Below are positions 25,900 through 35,891 of a DNA stretch of 64,000 nucleotides, in pieces. Positions within the stretch are counted from its first letter, which is position 1. The number at the start of each line of letters is the position of its first letter. This stretch comes from an uncultured Parabacteroides sp. (GTDB lineage Bacteria > Bacteroidota > Bacteroidia > Bacteroidales > Tannerellaceae): NCBI RefSeq assembly GCF_902493135.1, contig NZ_CABUOD010000025.1:1-64000 (forward strand), written 5' to 3'. Position numbers and translations under genes: made by a program. The notes beneath the pieces were generated by a model. That model was not told where the DNA came from, ran no database searches, and worked only from the letters and a program-made list of their open reading frames with translations.

Positions 25900-28899
25900 A
25901 TGAAAAGAATACTTATTCCACTGTGCATAGTGGTAGGGAGTCATGTCGCATACGGGCAACGGTCGTACCAGTTTGATGCACCGGATCGCCTATTTGTAGA
26001 AGGAAAAGAGTTGTTTAGTTTAAAAAATTATGCCGGTTGCATCGACAAGTTGGAGGCTTACAAGCAGCATTCCACGGATGCCGACCTGATCCAGGAGGCA
26101 GACTATATGCTGGTCTATGCCGCTTATGAACAGGGACGTCCCAATGCAGACGAGTTGCTAAAGGACTATCTGGAAGAATATCCGGCTTCCCGCCATAGCG
26201 ACGAGATCGATTATATGATCGGTTCCGTGCATTTCGAACGCGGAGAATATGAAAAAGCGATCTTCTGGTTCAACGAAGCCGACATCGACGTATTGAGTCC
26301 CGAACAGCAGGAGGCTTATTCTTTCCGCCTGGCTTATTCGCTGTTGCAGACCGGCGATATGGAAAAGGCCCGCGGCTACTTCGCACGGATCGAACAGATC
26401 GGAGACAAATACAAGGAAGCCTCAACCTATTATGTCGCCTACATCGACTATGCGATGGGAAATTACAACAATGCCCTGATCGAGTTCTCCCGCCTGAAAG
26501 AGAGCCCGAAATACCGCGAACAGTCGCAATATTACATCGCACAGATTTATTTTATCCAGAGCAAATACGAAAAGGTGGTGAAAGAAGGTGAAGAACTTCT
26601 CTCCCTCTATCCCGATAGCAAAAACAACAGCGAGATGTACCGGATTGTCGGTGATTCATATTACCATTTGGGCGACCAGGAGAAAGCGATCCGGATGTTG
26701 AGCAAATATGTTTCATCTACGGAAAATCCGCTCCGCAGCGATTTGTACATCTTAGGTGTATGCTACTTCAATAAAGGGAATTACAGCAGTGCGGTCAACG
26801 CCCTGAGCCGGACCGTTCGCCAGAACGACGAGCTGACGCAGAACGCCTATCTCTACCTCGGACAGTCTTACCTGAAGTTAGGCGACAAAAACAATGCCCG
26901 CATGGCATTCGAGGCAGCCGCCACCTCTTCTTTCGACAAGCAGATAAAGGAAGTCGCCATGTACAACTACGCATTGCTGATCCACGAAACAGCCTTTACG
27001 GGATTCGGCGAGTCGGTGACGATCTTCGAAGATTTCCTGAACGACTTCCCCAATTCGCAATATGCGGACAAGGTGAACGACTACCTGGTCGAAGTCTACC
27101 TGACCACCAAGAACTACGAAGCCGCCCTGAAATCGATCAACAAGATCAAACATCCGAGCACCAAGATACTGGAAGCCAAACAGGACATCCTTTTCCAACT
27201 CGGGACACAGGCCTTTGCCAATGTCAAGCTCAACGAAGCCGTCAGCCTGTTCAGCCAGGCAATCCAGCTCGGTTCCTATAATATGGAAGCTCGCAACGAC
27301 GCTTATTTCTGGCGTGGCGAGTCGTACTACCGCATGGGAGAATATGAAAACGCGATATCGGACTATCGCACCTATCTGAACAATACGCGCCAACGCAATA
27401 CGGACATGTATGCCCTGGCTTATTATAACTTGGGTTACAGCTATTTCAAACTGCGGGACTACAGTGCGGCCCTGAACCGCTTCCGCCAGTATGCCGACCT
27501 GGAAAGTAACCGACAGGCCGCTTCTCTGGCAGACGCTTATAACCGTATCGGCGACTGCCTGTATCAGAACCGCCAGTTCAGCCTGGCCGAAGAAAACTAT
27601 TCACGCGCAGCGCAGTTGTCTCCTTCCGCAGGCGATTACTCGATCTACCAGAAGGGATTCCTGTTAGGGTTGCAGAAAGACTACAGAGGCAAGATCAGCG
27701 CAATGGACCGCCTGATCAGCGAATATCCGGAATCGCAATATGTAGACGATGCGTTGTTCGAGAAAGGGCGTTCCTATGTCTTGCTCGAAAACAGCTCTTC
27801 CGCCGCACAGGCGTTCGAAAAGCTGATCCGCGAATTTCCTCAGAGCAGCCTGGCACGTAAAGCCGGCATCCAGCTCGGTCTGCTTTATTACAATGACAAC
27901 CAACCGGAAAAGGCGCTCGCCGCCTACAAGCAGGTGATCAGCAATTATCCGGGCAGCGAAGAGGCCAAAATCGCTTTGCAGGATTTGAAATCCGTCTATA
28001 TCGACCTCAACGATATCAATGCTTATGCCAACTACGTGAACTCCATAGGCGGCAACATCCGTCTGGAAGTGGGCGAACAGGATTCGCTGACCTATATCGC
28101 GGCCGAAAAACTCTTCATGCGCGGTGATAACGACGGTGCTCGCCGCAGTCTGGCGGGCTACCTGCAAACATTCCCCGAAGGAGCGTTCAGTTCGAATGCC
28201 AACTTCTACTTAGGTAGCATCGCTTTCGCCAAGAAAGAGTTCGACGAAGCCATCCAACGGTTCAAATCGGTCATTGCCAGTGGCGACACCAAGTTCCTCG
28301 AAGAATCGGTTGCCCGCACGGCCGAAATCGAATACCTGGGTAAAGATTACCCGGCAGCATTGGAAAGCTTCAAACGCTTGCAGATCGTAGCCGAGAATCC
28401 GGAGAACAAACAGGCCGCCCGTTTAGGAATCATGCGTTGCGCCTTGCAGACGGGACAGCAGAAGGAGGCCCTCTTGGCGGCAGACGAGTTGCTGAAAGAA
28501 CCGAAGCTGTCTCCCGAACTGGAAGCCGAAGCCCGTTACGTACGCGCTAAAGCCTATATCGACCAGAAACAGGCGAACAAGGCGCTTGCCGACCTGAAAG
28601 AGTTGAGCAAAGACACCCGTACGGTACACGGCGCGGAAGCCAAATATCTGTTGGCCCAACTGTATTACGACACCAACGATGACAAGAATGCCGAAAAGGT
28701 GCTGATGAACTTCATCGAGAACGGTACGCCTCACCAATACTGGCTGGCTCGCGGATTTATCCTGCTGGCCGATGTCTATATCCGCCAAGGTGACGACTTC
28801 CAGGCTCGCCAGTACCTCACCAGCCTGCAGAACAATTATAAGGGGGATGACGATATCGCCGGTATGATAGAAAATAGATTGGGTAAACTTAAGAACTAA
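25900..28899 (+). CDS. Long tetratricopeptide-repeat envelope protein
   Basis: 999 residues from the ATG at 25900; the GTG at 25897 lies inside the AAGGAG ribosome-binding site. The signal peptide is followed by TPR-like repeats over nearly the whole length (for example AYYNLGYSYFKLRDYSAALNR, DAYNRIGDCLYQNRQFSLAE, and aligned A-x4-YP-x-S segments of the YbgF/BamD kind). It would be a periplasmic scaffold. The next gene, 9 bp downstream, is an outer-membrane barrel, so the two probably work together at the outer membrane. The function is not known to me. Confidence 0.88.
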   Translation: MKRILIPLCIVVGSHVAYGQRSYQFDAPDRLFVEGKELFSLKNYAGCIDKLEAYKQHSTDADLIQEADYMLVYAAYEQGRPNADELLKDYLEEYPASRHSDEIDYMIGSVHFERGEYEKAIFWFNEADIDVLSPEQQEAYSFRLAYSLLQTGDMEKARGYFARIEQIGDKYKEASTYYVAYIDYAMGNYNNALIEFSRLKESPKYREQSQYYIAQIYFIQSKYEKVVKEGEELLSLYPDSKNNSEMYRIVGDSYYHLGDQEKAIRMLSKYVSSTENPLRSDLYILGVCYFNKGNYSSAVNALSRTVRQNDELTQNAYLYLGQSYLKLGDKNNARMAFEAAATSSFDKQIKEVAMYNYALLIHETAFTGFGESVTIFEDFLNDFPNSQYADKVNDYLVEVYLTTKNYEAALKSINKIKHPSTKILEAKQDILFQLGTQAFANVKLNEAVSLFSQAIQLGSYNMEARNDAYFWRGESYYRMGEYENAISDYRTYLNNTRQRNTDMYALAYYNLGYSYFKLRDYSAALNRFRQYADLESNRQAASLADAYNRIGDCLYQNRQFSLAEENYSRAAQLSPSAGDYSIYQKGFLLGLQKDYRGKISAMDRLISEYPESQYVDDALFEKGRSYVLLENSSSAAQAFEKLIREFPQSSLARKAGIQLGLLYYNDNQPEKALAAYKQVISNYPGSEEAKIALQDLKSVYIDLNDINAYANYVNSIGGNIRLEVGEQDSLTYIAAEKLFMRGDNDGARRSLAGYLQTFPEGAFSSNANFYLGSIAFAKKEFDEAIQRFKSVIASGDTKFLEESVARTAEIEYLGKDYPAALESFKRLQIVAENPENKQAARLGIMRCALQTGQQKEALLAADELLKEPKLSPELEAEARYVRAKAYIDQKQANKALADLKELSKDTRTVHGAEAKYLLAQLYYDTNDDKNAEKVLMNFIENGTPHQYWLARGFILLADVYIRQGDDFQARQYLTSLQNNYKGDDDIAGMIENRLGKLKN

Positions 28900-28908
28900 G
28901 AAGAAGTG

Positions 28909-30651
28909 ATGAAGACAATATACAACATCAAAGCATTGTGTGTGATGGCCCTGTTGGGGAGCGTCGCAACCGTCAGCGCACAGGAAGACAAAACGAAGGA
29001 AAAAGACCTGAACCGGGAAATGACGCTCGAACGCGAATATGACCCGACCGTGCAGGACGCCAGCAAAGTGAACACGCTTCCGGTCATCAAAGAACCGGTT
29101 GTCAAGAAGATGCCGATCGACTATGCGACTTTCACCGTCCCGGCCGATCCGGAGAAGGAGATCAGCCTCCTGCCTTCAGGCAATATCATGACGGATATCC
29201 AGTACAACAAACGCCGCGGTTATTTCAACTTCGGCGGCGGCACGTATCTGAACCTGAACGGCGACTTGGGTTACCATATCCTGAGCACGGACAAGGACAA
29301 GCTGAACATCTGGTTCTCCCATCGTTCGACGAACGGGAAGGTGAAATATATCGATACGGACTTCAAAAAGGTTAAGGCCAAATTGAACGACAACTTAGGT
29401 GGCCTCAACTTCAAACATGCGTTTGAAAAGCTGTCGCTGGATATGGGGATCAAATACGGATACTCTGCGTTCAACTACTACGGATTGCCTTACTTAGATA
29501 CAGATGGACTGATAGAAATGAGAATGCACAATTTCGACCGTGAGACCAATCAGGTAAACCAGGCTATCCAGGCAAAGATCGGAGTCGAATCGAAAGAAGA
29601 CGCTCCTGTCGGCTATCTGCTTGATCTCGGCTATACCAACTTCTCCCATAAATACGCGTTAAGCAAGGAACAGGACGGGCCTACGGAACATACGTTCGAT
29701 GTCAAGTTCGATTTGAACGCCCGTTTCGGCGGTGAGCAACGCATCGGATTAGGGGGTAACGTGGAATACTTCAATTACAGCTTGCCGACAATGGGCGGAC
29801 AGGAATATCTGGAATTTGAAAACCATGCCGAAGCAACCCTTTCGCCTTATTACAAGGTATCGGGAGACAACTGGAATTTGAAGTTAGGTGCGAACATCAT
29901 GTTCGTGACCGGTGACAACAGCAAATTTATGGCTTCCCCGAATATTACGGCTGACGTGGAAGTTGCCGATAAAACCGAGCTTTACCTTGTTGCCGGCGGC
30001 AAGCTCTACTCAAACAGCATGTACGATATTTCGCAGGTCAACCGCTATATCAACCCGACGATGGAGCTGCTTCCTTCCCGTAACTACCTGGATGGAACGG
30101 TCGGCATCAGAAGCGGTATCGCTCCCGGTTTCTGGTTCGATGTATTCGGCGGTTATAAGATCACGAACGATGAAGTTTTCTTCGTCCCGACCATTGCAGA
30201 GAAAGATGGTTCTTTTGCCAACACCAGTCTGGCTTTGCAAGCAAACGCGAAACATGCGTTCGGCGGTGTCAATCTGAAATATAGTTACCAGCAATTATTC
30301 GACATCAACCTGAAAGGCGTTTACAATAATTGGAACGTCGATGATATCGGAGATGCTTACGGCAAACCCGAAATGGAATTGACAGCCGGTGTCACCGTCC
30401 GCCCGATCAGCCAGATTACCGCTTCCTTGGATTATTATTTAGCAACCGGGCGCAAGACTTTCTTAGGGAAACCGGAGGGTGAAAAGATGAAAAACATCAA
30501 CGAACTCAACCTGACCGGGACTTACACCCTGAACGACACTTTCGGGCTGTATCTGAAGCTGAACAACGTCCTGTTCCAGAAATACGAACTCTACTACGGC
30601 TATCCGCTGCAGAGTTTCAGCGCGATGATCGGAGTGAACATCAATTTCTGA
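28909..30651 (+). CDS. Outer-membrane beta-barrel protein (TonB-dependent-receptor-like, no plug)
   Basis: 580 residues from the ATG at 28909. Signal peptide (cleavage near VSAQ), a charged linker with EREYDPTVQDASKVNTLP, then about 14-16 amphipathic strands, finishing with FSAMIGVNINF whose last Phe suits BAM insertion. Annotators often call these TonB-dependent receptors, but I see neither a plug domain nor a clear TonB box. It follows the TPR gene with a 9-bp gap, so they form an operon, and a terminator follows it. Confidence 0.82.
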   Translation: MKTIYNIKALCVMALLGSVATVSAQEDKTKEKDLNREMTLEREYDPTVQDASKVNTLPVIKEPVVKKMPIDYATFTVPADPEKEISLLPSGNIMTDIQYNKRRGYFNFGGGTYLNLNGDLGYHILSTDKDKLNIWFSHRSTNGKVKYIDTDFKKVKAKLNDNLGGLNFKHAFEKLSLDMGIKYGYSAFNYYGLPYLDTDGLIEMRMHNFDRETNQVNQAIQAKIGVESKEDAPVGYLLDLGYTNFSHKYALSKEQDGPTEHTFDVKFDLNARFGGEQRIGLGGNVEYFNYSLPTMGGQEYLEFENHAEATLSPYYKVSGDNWNLKLGANIMFVTGDNSKFMASPNITADVEVADKTELYLVAGGKLYSNSMYDISQVNRYINPTMELLPSRNYLDGTVGIRSGIAPGFWFDVFGGYKITNDEVFFVPTIAEKDGSFANTSLALQANAKHAFGGVNLKYSYQQLFDINLKGVYNNWNVDDIGDAYGKPEMELTAGVTVRPISQITASLDYYLATGRKTFLGKPEGEKMKNINELNLTGTYTLNDTFGLYLKLNNVLFQKYELYYGYPLQSFSAMIGVNINF

Positions 30652-30669
30652 TACTACTTTTTTCAATTG

Positions 30670-30706
30670 AACAGCCTGCCGCCCTCGCGACAGGCTGTTT
30701 TTATTT
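30670..30706 (+). terminator. Terminator of the TPR/barrel operon
   Basis: AACAGCCTG pairs with CAGGCTGTT (11-nt loop), followed by TTTATTT. Confidence 0.8.
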
Positions 30707-30710
30707 ATCG

Positions 30711-30718
30711 TATCTTTG
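30711..30718 (+). promoter_or_regulatory. Promoter -7 element (TATCTTTG) of the MATE gene
   Basis: It fits TAnnTTTG, immediately after the terminator. The start site would be near 30725, leaving about 9 nt of leader before the ATG at 30734. Confidence 0.55.
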
Positions 30719-30733
30719 TCCCCGATAAAACAA

Positions 30734-32068
30734 ATGAATATGCAAGGGACAAAAAATCTGACGGAAGGGCCTATAAAAAAGCAACTGTTCAACTTGGCGC
30801 TTCCCATCATGGGAACCTCTTTTATCCAAATGGCCTACAGCATCACCGACATGGCCTGGGTGGGACGTCTGGGCAGCGAAGCGGTAGCCGCTATCGGGGC
30901 AGTCGGGATCCTGACCTGGATGACGACTTCGATCTCCTATCTGAATAAAGTAGGTTCGGAAGTCAGCGTAGGACAAAGCATCGGAGCCCGTGAGGAAGAA
31001 GAAGCGCGTGCTTTTGCTTCCCATAACCTGACGATTGCCTTGATACTCTCCATCTGCTGGGGCTTGTTGCTGTTCGTCCTGGCACATCCCGTCATCGGTT
31101 TCTTCAAGCTCGACACGGAGATTTCCACCCAAGCAGTGTCTTATCTCAGGATTGTGGCGACAGGATTTCCGCTCATTTTCCTGTCGGCTGCCTGCACAGG
31201 AATTTATAATGCGGCGGGATTAAGCAAAATCCCGTTCTATGTCAGCGGCAGCGGATTGATTATGAATATGGTGCTCGACCCGCTGTTTATATTCGGATTC
31301 GGGATGGGGACGAACGGGGCGGCCTGTGCGACCTGGCTGTCGGAAGCGACTGTGCTGGCCATTTTTATCTACTATCTGAAAAAGAAAAACCGGCTGTTCG
31401 GAGGATTCCCGTTCCTCGTCCGGTTGAAAAGACGCTATAGCAAACGGATCTTCCAGTTAGGACTTCCCGTAGCATTGCTGAACAGCCTGTTTGCCGTTAT
31501 CAACCTGATGATGGCCCGCACGGCATCCACCTATGGGGGGCATATCGGGCTGATGACGATGACGGCCGGCGGACAGATCGAAGCGATCGCCTGGAACACC
31601 TCGCAAGGATTCAGCACGGCTCTAAGCACGTTTGTGGCGCAGAACTATGCCGCCCGGAAAAAAGAACGTGTCTTAGGCGCCTACCATACGACACTGAAAA
31701 TGACGGCCCTGTTCGGAGTTTTCTGCACACTGCTTTTCGTGTTCTTCGGCAGCGAAGTGTTCTCGTTGATCATACCCGAAAAAGAGGCTTATGAGGCAGG
31801 AGGCGTTTTCCTCCGCATCGACGGCTACTCGATGCTGTTCATGATGTTGGAGATAACGATGCAGGGATTGTTCTACGGTACAGGCCGTACGATTCCGCCC
31901 GCCATCATCAGCATCACGTTCAACAGCCTGCGCATCCCGATGGCGATCGGACTGACGGCAATGGGGCTGGGCGTGGCCGGCGTCTGGTGGGCGATCAGTA
32001 TCTCCAGTATGCTGAAAGGAATCGTTGCATTCGTCTGGTTCCGTATTTTACAGAAGAAGATATTGTGA
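30734..32068 (+). CDS. MATE-family multidrug/cation antiporter
   Basis: 444 residues from the ATG at 30734. A TTG start at 30716 would lie inside the promoter element. Twelve hydrophobic helices in two MATE halves, opening with PIKKQLFNLALPIMGTSFIQ and followed by DMAWVGRLGSEAVAAIG, the usual MATE helix-1/2 region. It exports cationic drugs or metabolites in exchange for Na+ or H+. Monocistronic, with its own promoter. Confidence 0.92.
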   Translation: MNMQGTKNLTEGPIKKQLFNLALPIMGTSFIQMAYSITDMAWVGRLGSEAVAAIGAVGILTWMTTSISYLNKVGSEVSVGQSIGAREEEEARAFASHNLTIALILSICWGLLLFVLAHPVIGFFKLDTEISTQAVSYLRIVATGFPLIFLSAACTGIYNAAGLSKIPFYVSGSGLIMNMVLDPLFIFGFGMGTNGAACATWLSEATVLAIFIYYLKKKNRLFGGFPFLVRLKRRYSKRIFQLGLPVALLNSLFAVINLMMARTASTYGGHIGLMTMTAGGQIEAIAWNTSQGFSTALSTFVAQNYAARKKERVLGAYHTTLKMTALFGVFCTLLFVFFGSEVFSLIIPEKEAYEAGGVFLRIDGYSMLFMMLEITMQGLFYGTGRTIPPAIISITFNSLRIPMAIGLTAMGLGVAGVWWAISISSMLKGIVAFVWFRILQKKIL

Positions 32069-32094
32069 TACAAACAAACTATTCCTTATTTTTG
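32063..32094 (+). promoter_or_regulatory. metY promoter
   Basis: TTG (32063-32065), a 21-bp spacer and TATTTTTG (32087-32094). The -33 element overlaps the end of the MATE gene. The 63-bp spacer leaves no room for a SAM riboswitch. Confidence 0.6.
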
Positions 32095-32131
32095 CCGGAT
32101 AATAACAAATACATAGTAAAACATTATCATA

Positions 32132-33415
32132 ATGAACAATTCATTAAAGCCGGAAACCCTCTGCGTGCAGGGAGGCTGGCAACCGAAAAAGGGAGAACCG
32201 CGCGTCCTGCCCATCTATCAGAGTACGACATTCAAGTATGACACCAGCGAACAGATGGCCAAGCTGTTCGACCTGGAAGAGAGCGGATATTTCTACACCC
32301 GCCTGCAAAACCCGACAAACGATGCTGTCGCAGCCAAGATCGCCGCTTTGGAAGGGGGCGTAGGCGCGATGCTGACTTCCTCCGGTCAGGCAGCCAATTT
32401 CTATGCCGTATTCAATATCTGCCAGGCCGGCGACCATATGGTCTGCTCGTCCACGATCTACGGCGGGACGTTCAACCTGTTTGGCGTGACGATGAAGAAG
32501 TTGGGCATCGAAGTGACATTCGTCGATCCGGATGCTTCGGAAGAAGAAATATCGGCCGCTTTCCGTCCGAACACAAAGGCTTTGTTCGGCGAAACCTTGT
32601 CCAATCCGGGCATGAGCGTACTCGATATCGAGAAGTTTGCCCGTATCGCCCACAGTCATGGCGTGCCTCTGATCGTGGATAACACATTCGCGACGCCGAT
32701 CAACTGCCGCCCGTTCGAATGGGGAGCCGATATCGTGACGCATTCAACAACCAAGTACATGGACGGTCATGCGACAAGCGTAGGCGGTGCGGTCGTGGAC
32801 AGCGGCAACTTCGACTGGGACGCGCATGCCGACAAATTCCCCGGCCTGACCACTCCGGACGAATCGTATCACGGCCTGACCTATACAAAGGCTTTCGGCA
32901 AGATGGCTTATATGACAAAGGCAACGGCACAGTTGATGCGCGACCTGGGTTCTATCCAGGCTCCGATGAACGCCTTCCTCTTGAATTTAGGGCTTGAAAC
33001 CTTGCACCTGCGTATGCCGCAACATTGCAAGAACGCCCAGCAGGTTGCCGAATGGCTCGAAGCAAACGAGCAGGTCGCCTGGGTGAACTTCCCCGGCTTG
33101 AAGAGCAATAAGTATTATGAACTGGCCCGGAAATATATGCCGGGCGGGACTTGCGGCGTAATCGCTTTCGGCCTGAAAGGATCCCGTGAAGATGCGATCC
33201 GCTTTATGGATAACCTGAAGATGATCTGCATCGTGACCCACGTAGCCGATGCCCGTACCTGCGTCCTCCACCCTGCCAGCCATACGCACCGCCAGTTGAC
33301 GGACGAACAGCTGATCGAAGCAGGCGTAGCTCCCGACCTGATCCGCTTGTCTGTCGGCATCGAAAATGCAGGCGACATTATTGCGGATATCGAGCAGGCG
33401 TTGAAAGAAAAGTAA
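32132..33415 (+). CDS. metY: O-acetylhomoserine sulfhydrylase (PLP-dependent)
   Basis: 427 residues. A Cys/Met-metabolism PLP fold: LCVQGGWQPKKGEPRVLPIY at the start, SSGQAANFYAVFN binding the phosphate, and the PLP lysine in HSTTKYMDGHATSVGG. The length and the C-terminal HPASHTHRQLTDEQL are typical of MetY (O-acetylhomoserine to homocysteine using sulfide) rather than MetB (about 380 residues). Cytoplasmic, single gene. Confidence 0.93.
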   Translation: MNNSLKPETLCVQGGWQPKKGEPRVLPIYQSTTFKYDTSEQMAKLFDLEESGYFYTRLQNPTNDAVAAKIAALEGGVGAMLTSSGQAANFYAVFNICQAGDHMVCSSTIYGGTFNLFGVTMKKLGIEVTFVDPDASEEEISAAFRPNTKALFGETLSNPGMSVLDIEKFARIAHSHGVPLIVDNTFATPINCRPFEWGADIVTHSTTKYMDGHATSVGGAVVDSGNFDWDAHADKFPGLTTPDESYHGLTYTKAFGKMAYMTKATAQLMRDLGSIQAPMNAFLLNLGLETLHLRMPQHCKNAQQVAEWLEANEQVAWVNFPGLKSNKYYELARKYMPGGTCGVIAFGLKGSREDAIRFMDNLKMICIVTHVADARTCVLHPASHTHRQLTDEQLIEAGVAPDLIRLSVGIENAGDIIADIEQALKEK

Positions 33416-33465
33416 CGGATAAATCACCGCCAACCGGCTCATTTTGCCGTAGCCGCATCGAAAAT

Positions 33466-33501
33466 AATGAAGGCCACTCCTTCACAGGGGCAGCCTTCAT
33501 T
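33466..33501. terminator. Bidirectional hairpin between metY and the EF-G-like gene
   Basis: AATGAAGGC pairs with GCCTTCATT around an 18-nt loop, between two convergent genes. On the minus strand it is followed by T-rich sequence. Confidence 0.6.
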
Positions 33502-33521
33502 CAATTTATAGAAAATCCAAA

Positions 33522-35678
33522 TCAATCTTCTGCCTGAGTTGCCTCGTAAGCTTTCAACAGCTTATCCTGGACATCCGACGGAACCAGTTCATAGCTGGAG
33601 AACTTCATGGTAAACGAAGCGCGTCCACCTGTGATGGAACTCAAAGATGTCGAGTACGAAGACATCTCCTTCAAAGGCACTTTAGCCAATAGCTTTTCGT
33701 AGCCTTTTTCACTATTCATACCCATAATGATGGCGCGACGTCCCTGCAGGTCACTCATCACGTCGCCCAGATAATCAGCCGGAACCGATACTTCCACATC
33801 ATAAACAGGTTCCAGGATCTTAGGACCGGCTTCTTTAAAGGCGGTACTGAAAGCATTACGGCCTGCCAGCATGAAAGAAATTTCATTACTGTCTACCGGG
33901 TGCATCTTTCCGTCATAGACGATGATGCGCACGTCACGGGCATACGAACCGGTCAACGGTCCCTGCTCCATACGAGCCATAATACCTTTCAGGATAGCCG
34001 GAAGGAAACGGGCATCGATGGCTCCACCCACGATACTGTTAATAAATACCAGCTTTCCACCCCAGTCCAGATCTATAGTCTGCGTATCACGTACGCTGAT
34101 CTTATATTCTTGTCCGCCAAAACGATATGTATCCGGTGCCGGCATACCTTCGTAATACGGTTCGACAATCAGATGAACTTCGCCGAACTGCCCTGCACCA
34201 CCGGACTGTTTTTTATGACGGTAGTCCGCACGGGAAGCCTTCGTGATCGTTTCACGATACGGGATCTTCGGTTCGTAGAACTCGATCGGCAATTTATCAT
34301 TGTTCTCGATTCTCCATTTCAATGTACGGAGATGGAATTCTCCCTGGCCTGAAACGATTGTCTGTTTCAATTCTTTGGATTGTTCGATCATCCATGTCGG
34401 GTCTTCTTCACGCATACGCATCAGGATTTCCATCATCTTCTCAGCGTCTGCTTCATTGACCGGCTTCACGGCACGGCGATATTTCGGGTCCGGATATTTG
34501 ATAAAGTCGAAACGATAATCGCATCCTTTACCGTTCAATGTATTACCACGACGAACATCTTTCAGCTTAACGGTGGCACCGATATCACCGGCGACCATCT
34601 CGGTCACAGGATTGCGGGTTTGTCCGGCAACGGAGAACAACTGGGCAATACGCTCCTTCGAACCACGATCGGCATTCAGCAAATCGTCACCTTCTTTTAC
34701 CTTACCTGATATCACTTTAAAATAAGAAACCTGACCGATATGCGGTTCTACAGTCGTCTTGAAGAAGAACAAACTGGTCGGTCCGTTGGAGTCGGGAGTC
34801 ACTTCCACCCCTTCTGTTGTAACCGGGCGCGGCATCTTATCCGTACAAGGGACGACATTACCTAAGAATTCAAGCGTACGGCGGACGCACATGTCACGGC
34901 CTGCGCATACACAGAATACCGGGAACATTCCCCGGATAACCAGACCGGCACGAATACCGGCACGCATATCGTCTTCACTCAATGTACCTTCTTCAAAGAA
35001 TTTTTCCATCAGCATATCGTCATGTTCGGCTGCCGATTCCACCAACGCTTTGTGAAGCTCCATCGCCTTATCCATTTCTTCCGCCGGAATTTCCAATACT
35101 TCGGGGACACCGCCTTCAGGCTTCCAACGATACATTTTCATCTTCAACACATCGACAACCGCGTTGAAAGACGCACCTGTAGAAACCGGATATTGGATGG
35201 GAACGATCTTACCTCCCCACTGGTCACGCAGTTGGGCAATTGTCCCGTCATAATCAGCCTTGTCGTTATCCAGTTGGTTTACGACAAAAATAACCGGCTT
35301 ATGAAATTGTTCTGTATACCGGAACTGGTTGATCGTACCGACTTCCACGCCATACTGCGCATTCAGTACCATCAGCGCCGTGTCTGTCACGTTCAGAGCA
35401 GAAACCGCCCCGCCAATAAAGTCGTCTGAACCCGGGCAATCAATGAAATTCAACTTTCTGTCCTGCCATTCTACACTGAAAACGGTCGAGAATACCGAGT
35501 AACCATACTCCTTCTCAACCGGGAAATAATCGCTCACAGTGTTTCCGGATTCCACACTTCCGCGACGTTTTATAACTCCACCCTCGTAAAGCATCGCTTC
35601 AGCGAGAGTGGTTTTCCCAGAGCCCGAACTTCCCAAGATAGAGATGTTCTTGATTTCGTTTGTTTGGTATACTTTCAT
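33522..35678 (-). CDS. EF-G-like translation factor with altered GTPase centre (EF-G2 type)
   Basis: 718 residues with the five-domain EF-G plan. P-loop GSSGSGKT (16-23); G3 motif DCPGSDDF with Ser84 where canonical EF-G has the catalytic His of DTPGHVDF; switch I reads EKEYGYS instead of ERGIT; G4 motif NQLD (134-137) instead of NKxD. Domain IV is present (RRGFGEV-like YRHKKQSGGAGQFGEVHL), so ribosome binding is likely retained. From memory, a Bacteroides EF-G paralogue (EF-G2) lacking GTPase activity has been described as needed for gut colonisation; this gene has the expected substitutions. It is not in a str operon. Confidence 0.88.
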   Translation of the reverse strand: MKVYQTNEIKNISILGSSGSGKTTLAEAMLYEGGVIKRRGSVESGNTVSDYFPVEKEYGYSVFSTVFSVEWQDRKLNFIDCPGSDDFIGGAVSALNVTDTALMVLNAQYGVEVGTINQFRYTEQFHKPVIFVVNQLDNDKADYDGTIAQLRDQWGGKIVPIQYPVSTGASFNAVVDVLKMKMYRWKPEGGVPEVLEIPAEEMDKAMELHKALVESAAEHDDMLMEKFFEEGTLSEDDMRAGIRAGLVIRGMFPVFCVCAGRDMCVRRTLEFLGNVVPCTDKMPRPVTTEGVEVTPDSNGPTSLFFFKTTVEPHIGQVSYFKVISGKVKEGDDLLNADRGSKERIAQLFSVAGQTRNPVTEMVAGDIGATVKLKDVRRGNTLNGKGCDYRFDFIKYPDPKYRRAVKPVNEADAEKMMEILMRMREEDPTWMIEQSKELKQTIVSGQGEFHLRTLKWRIENNDKLPIEFYEPKIPYRETITKASRADYRHKKQSGGAGQFGEVHLIVEPYYEGMPAPDTYRFGGQEYKISVRDTQTIDLDWGGKLVFINSIVGGAIDARFLPAILKGIMARMEQGPLTGSYARDVRIIVYDGKMHPVDSNEISFMLAGRNAFSTAFKEAGPKILEPVYDVEVSVPADYLGDVMSDLQGRRAIIMGMNSEKGYEKLLAKVPLKEMSSYSTSLSSITGGRASFTMKFSSYELVPSDVQDKLLKAYEATQAED

Positions 35679-35861
35679 GATATCAAGGTATTAATTTGTG
35701 TTTAACAATAAAGATCGCCCCGCAAACCCTTTATTCACGGGACCGCAAATTAGAGATTGTAAAGGAGAAAAGCAATTTCAAGCCCAGTGTTTGAGAACTA
35801 TGTTATTTAACAGTTCAAAGATAAAGAGCGGAAAGAAAGAGAGATAGAGATAAAATGTTGC

Positions 35862-35869
35862 TATCTTTG
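35862..35869 (+). promoter_or_regulatory. Promoter -7 element (TATCTTTG) of hemW
   Basis: It fits TAnnTTTG, about 22 bp before the GTG start. It gives a leader of roughly 16 nt. Confidence 0.5.
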
Positions 35870-35891
35870 TCTCCATAAAAAGCAGAACAAA

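Noticed and set aside
28909..30651. Classical TonB-dependent transporter
   Set aside because: I find no plug domain or TonB box, only a linker and a barrel.
32069..32131. SAM riboswitch upstream of metY
   Set aside because: Only 63 bp separate it from the MATE gene, and the promoter occupies half of that.
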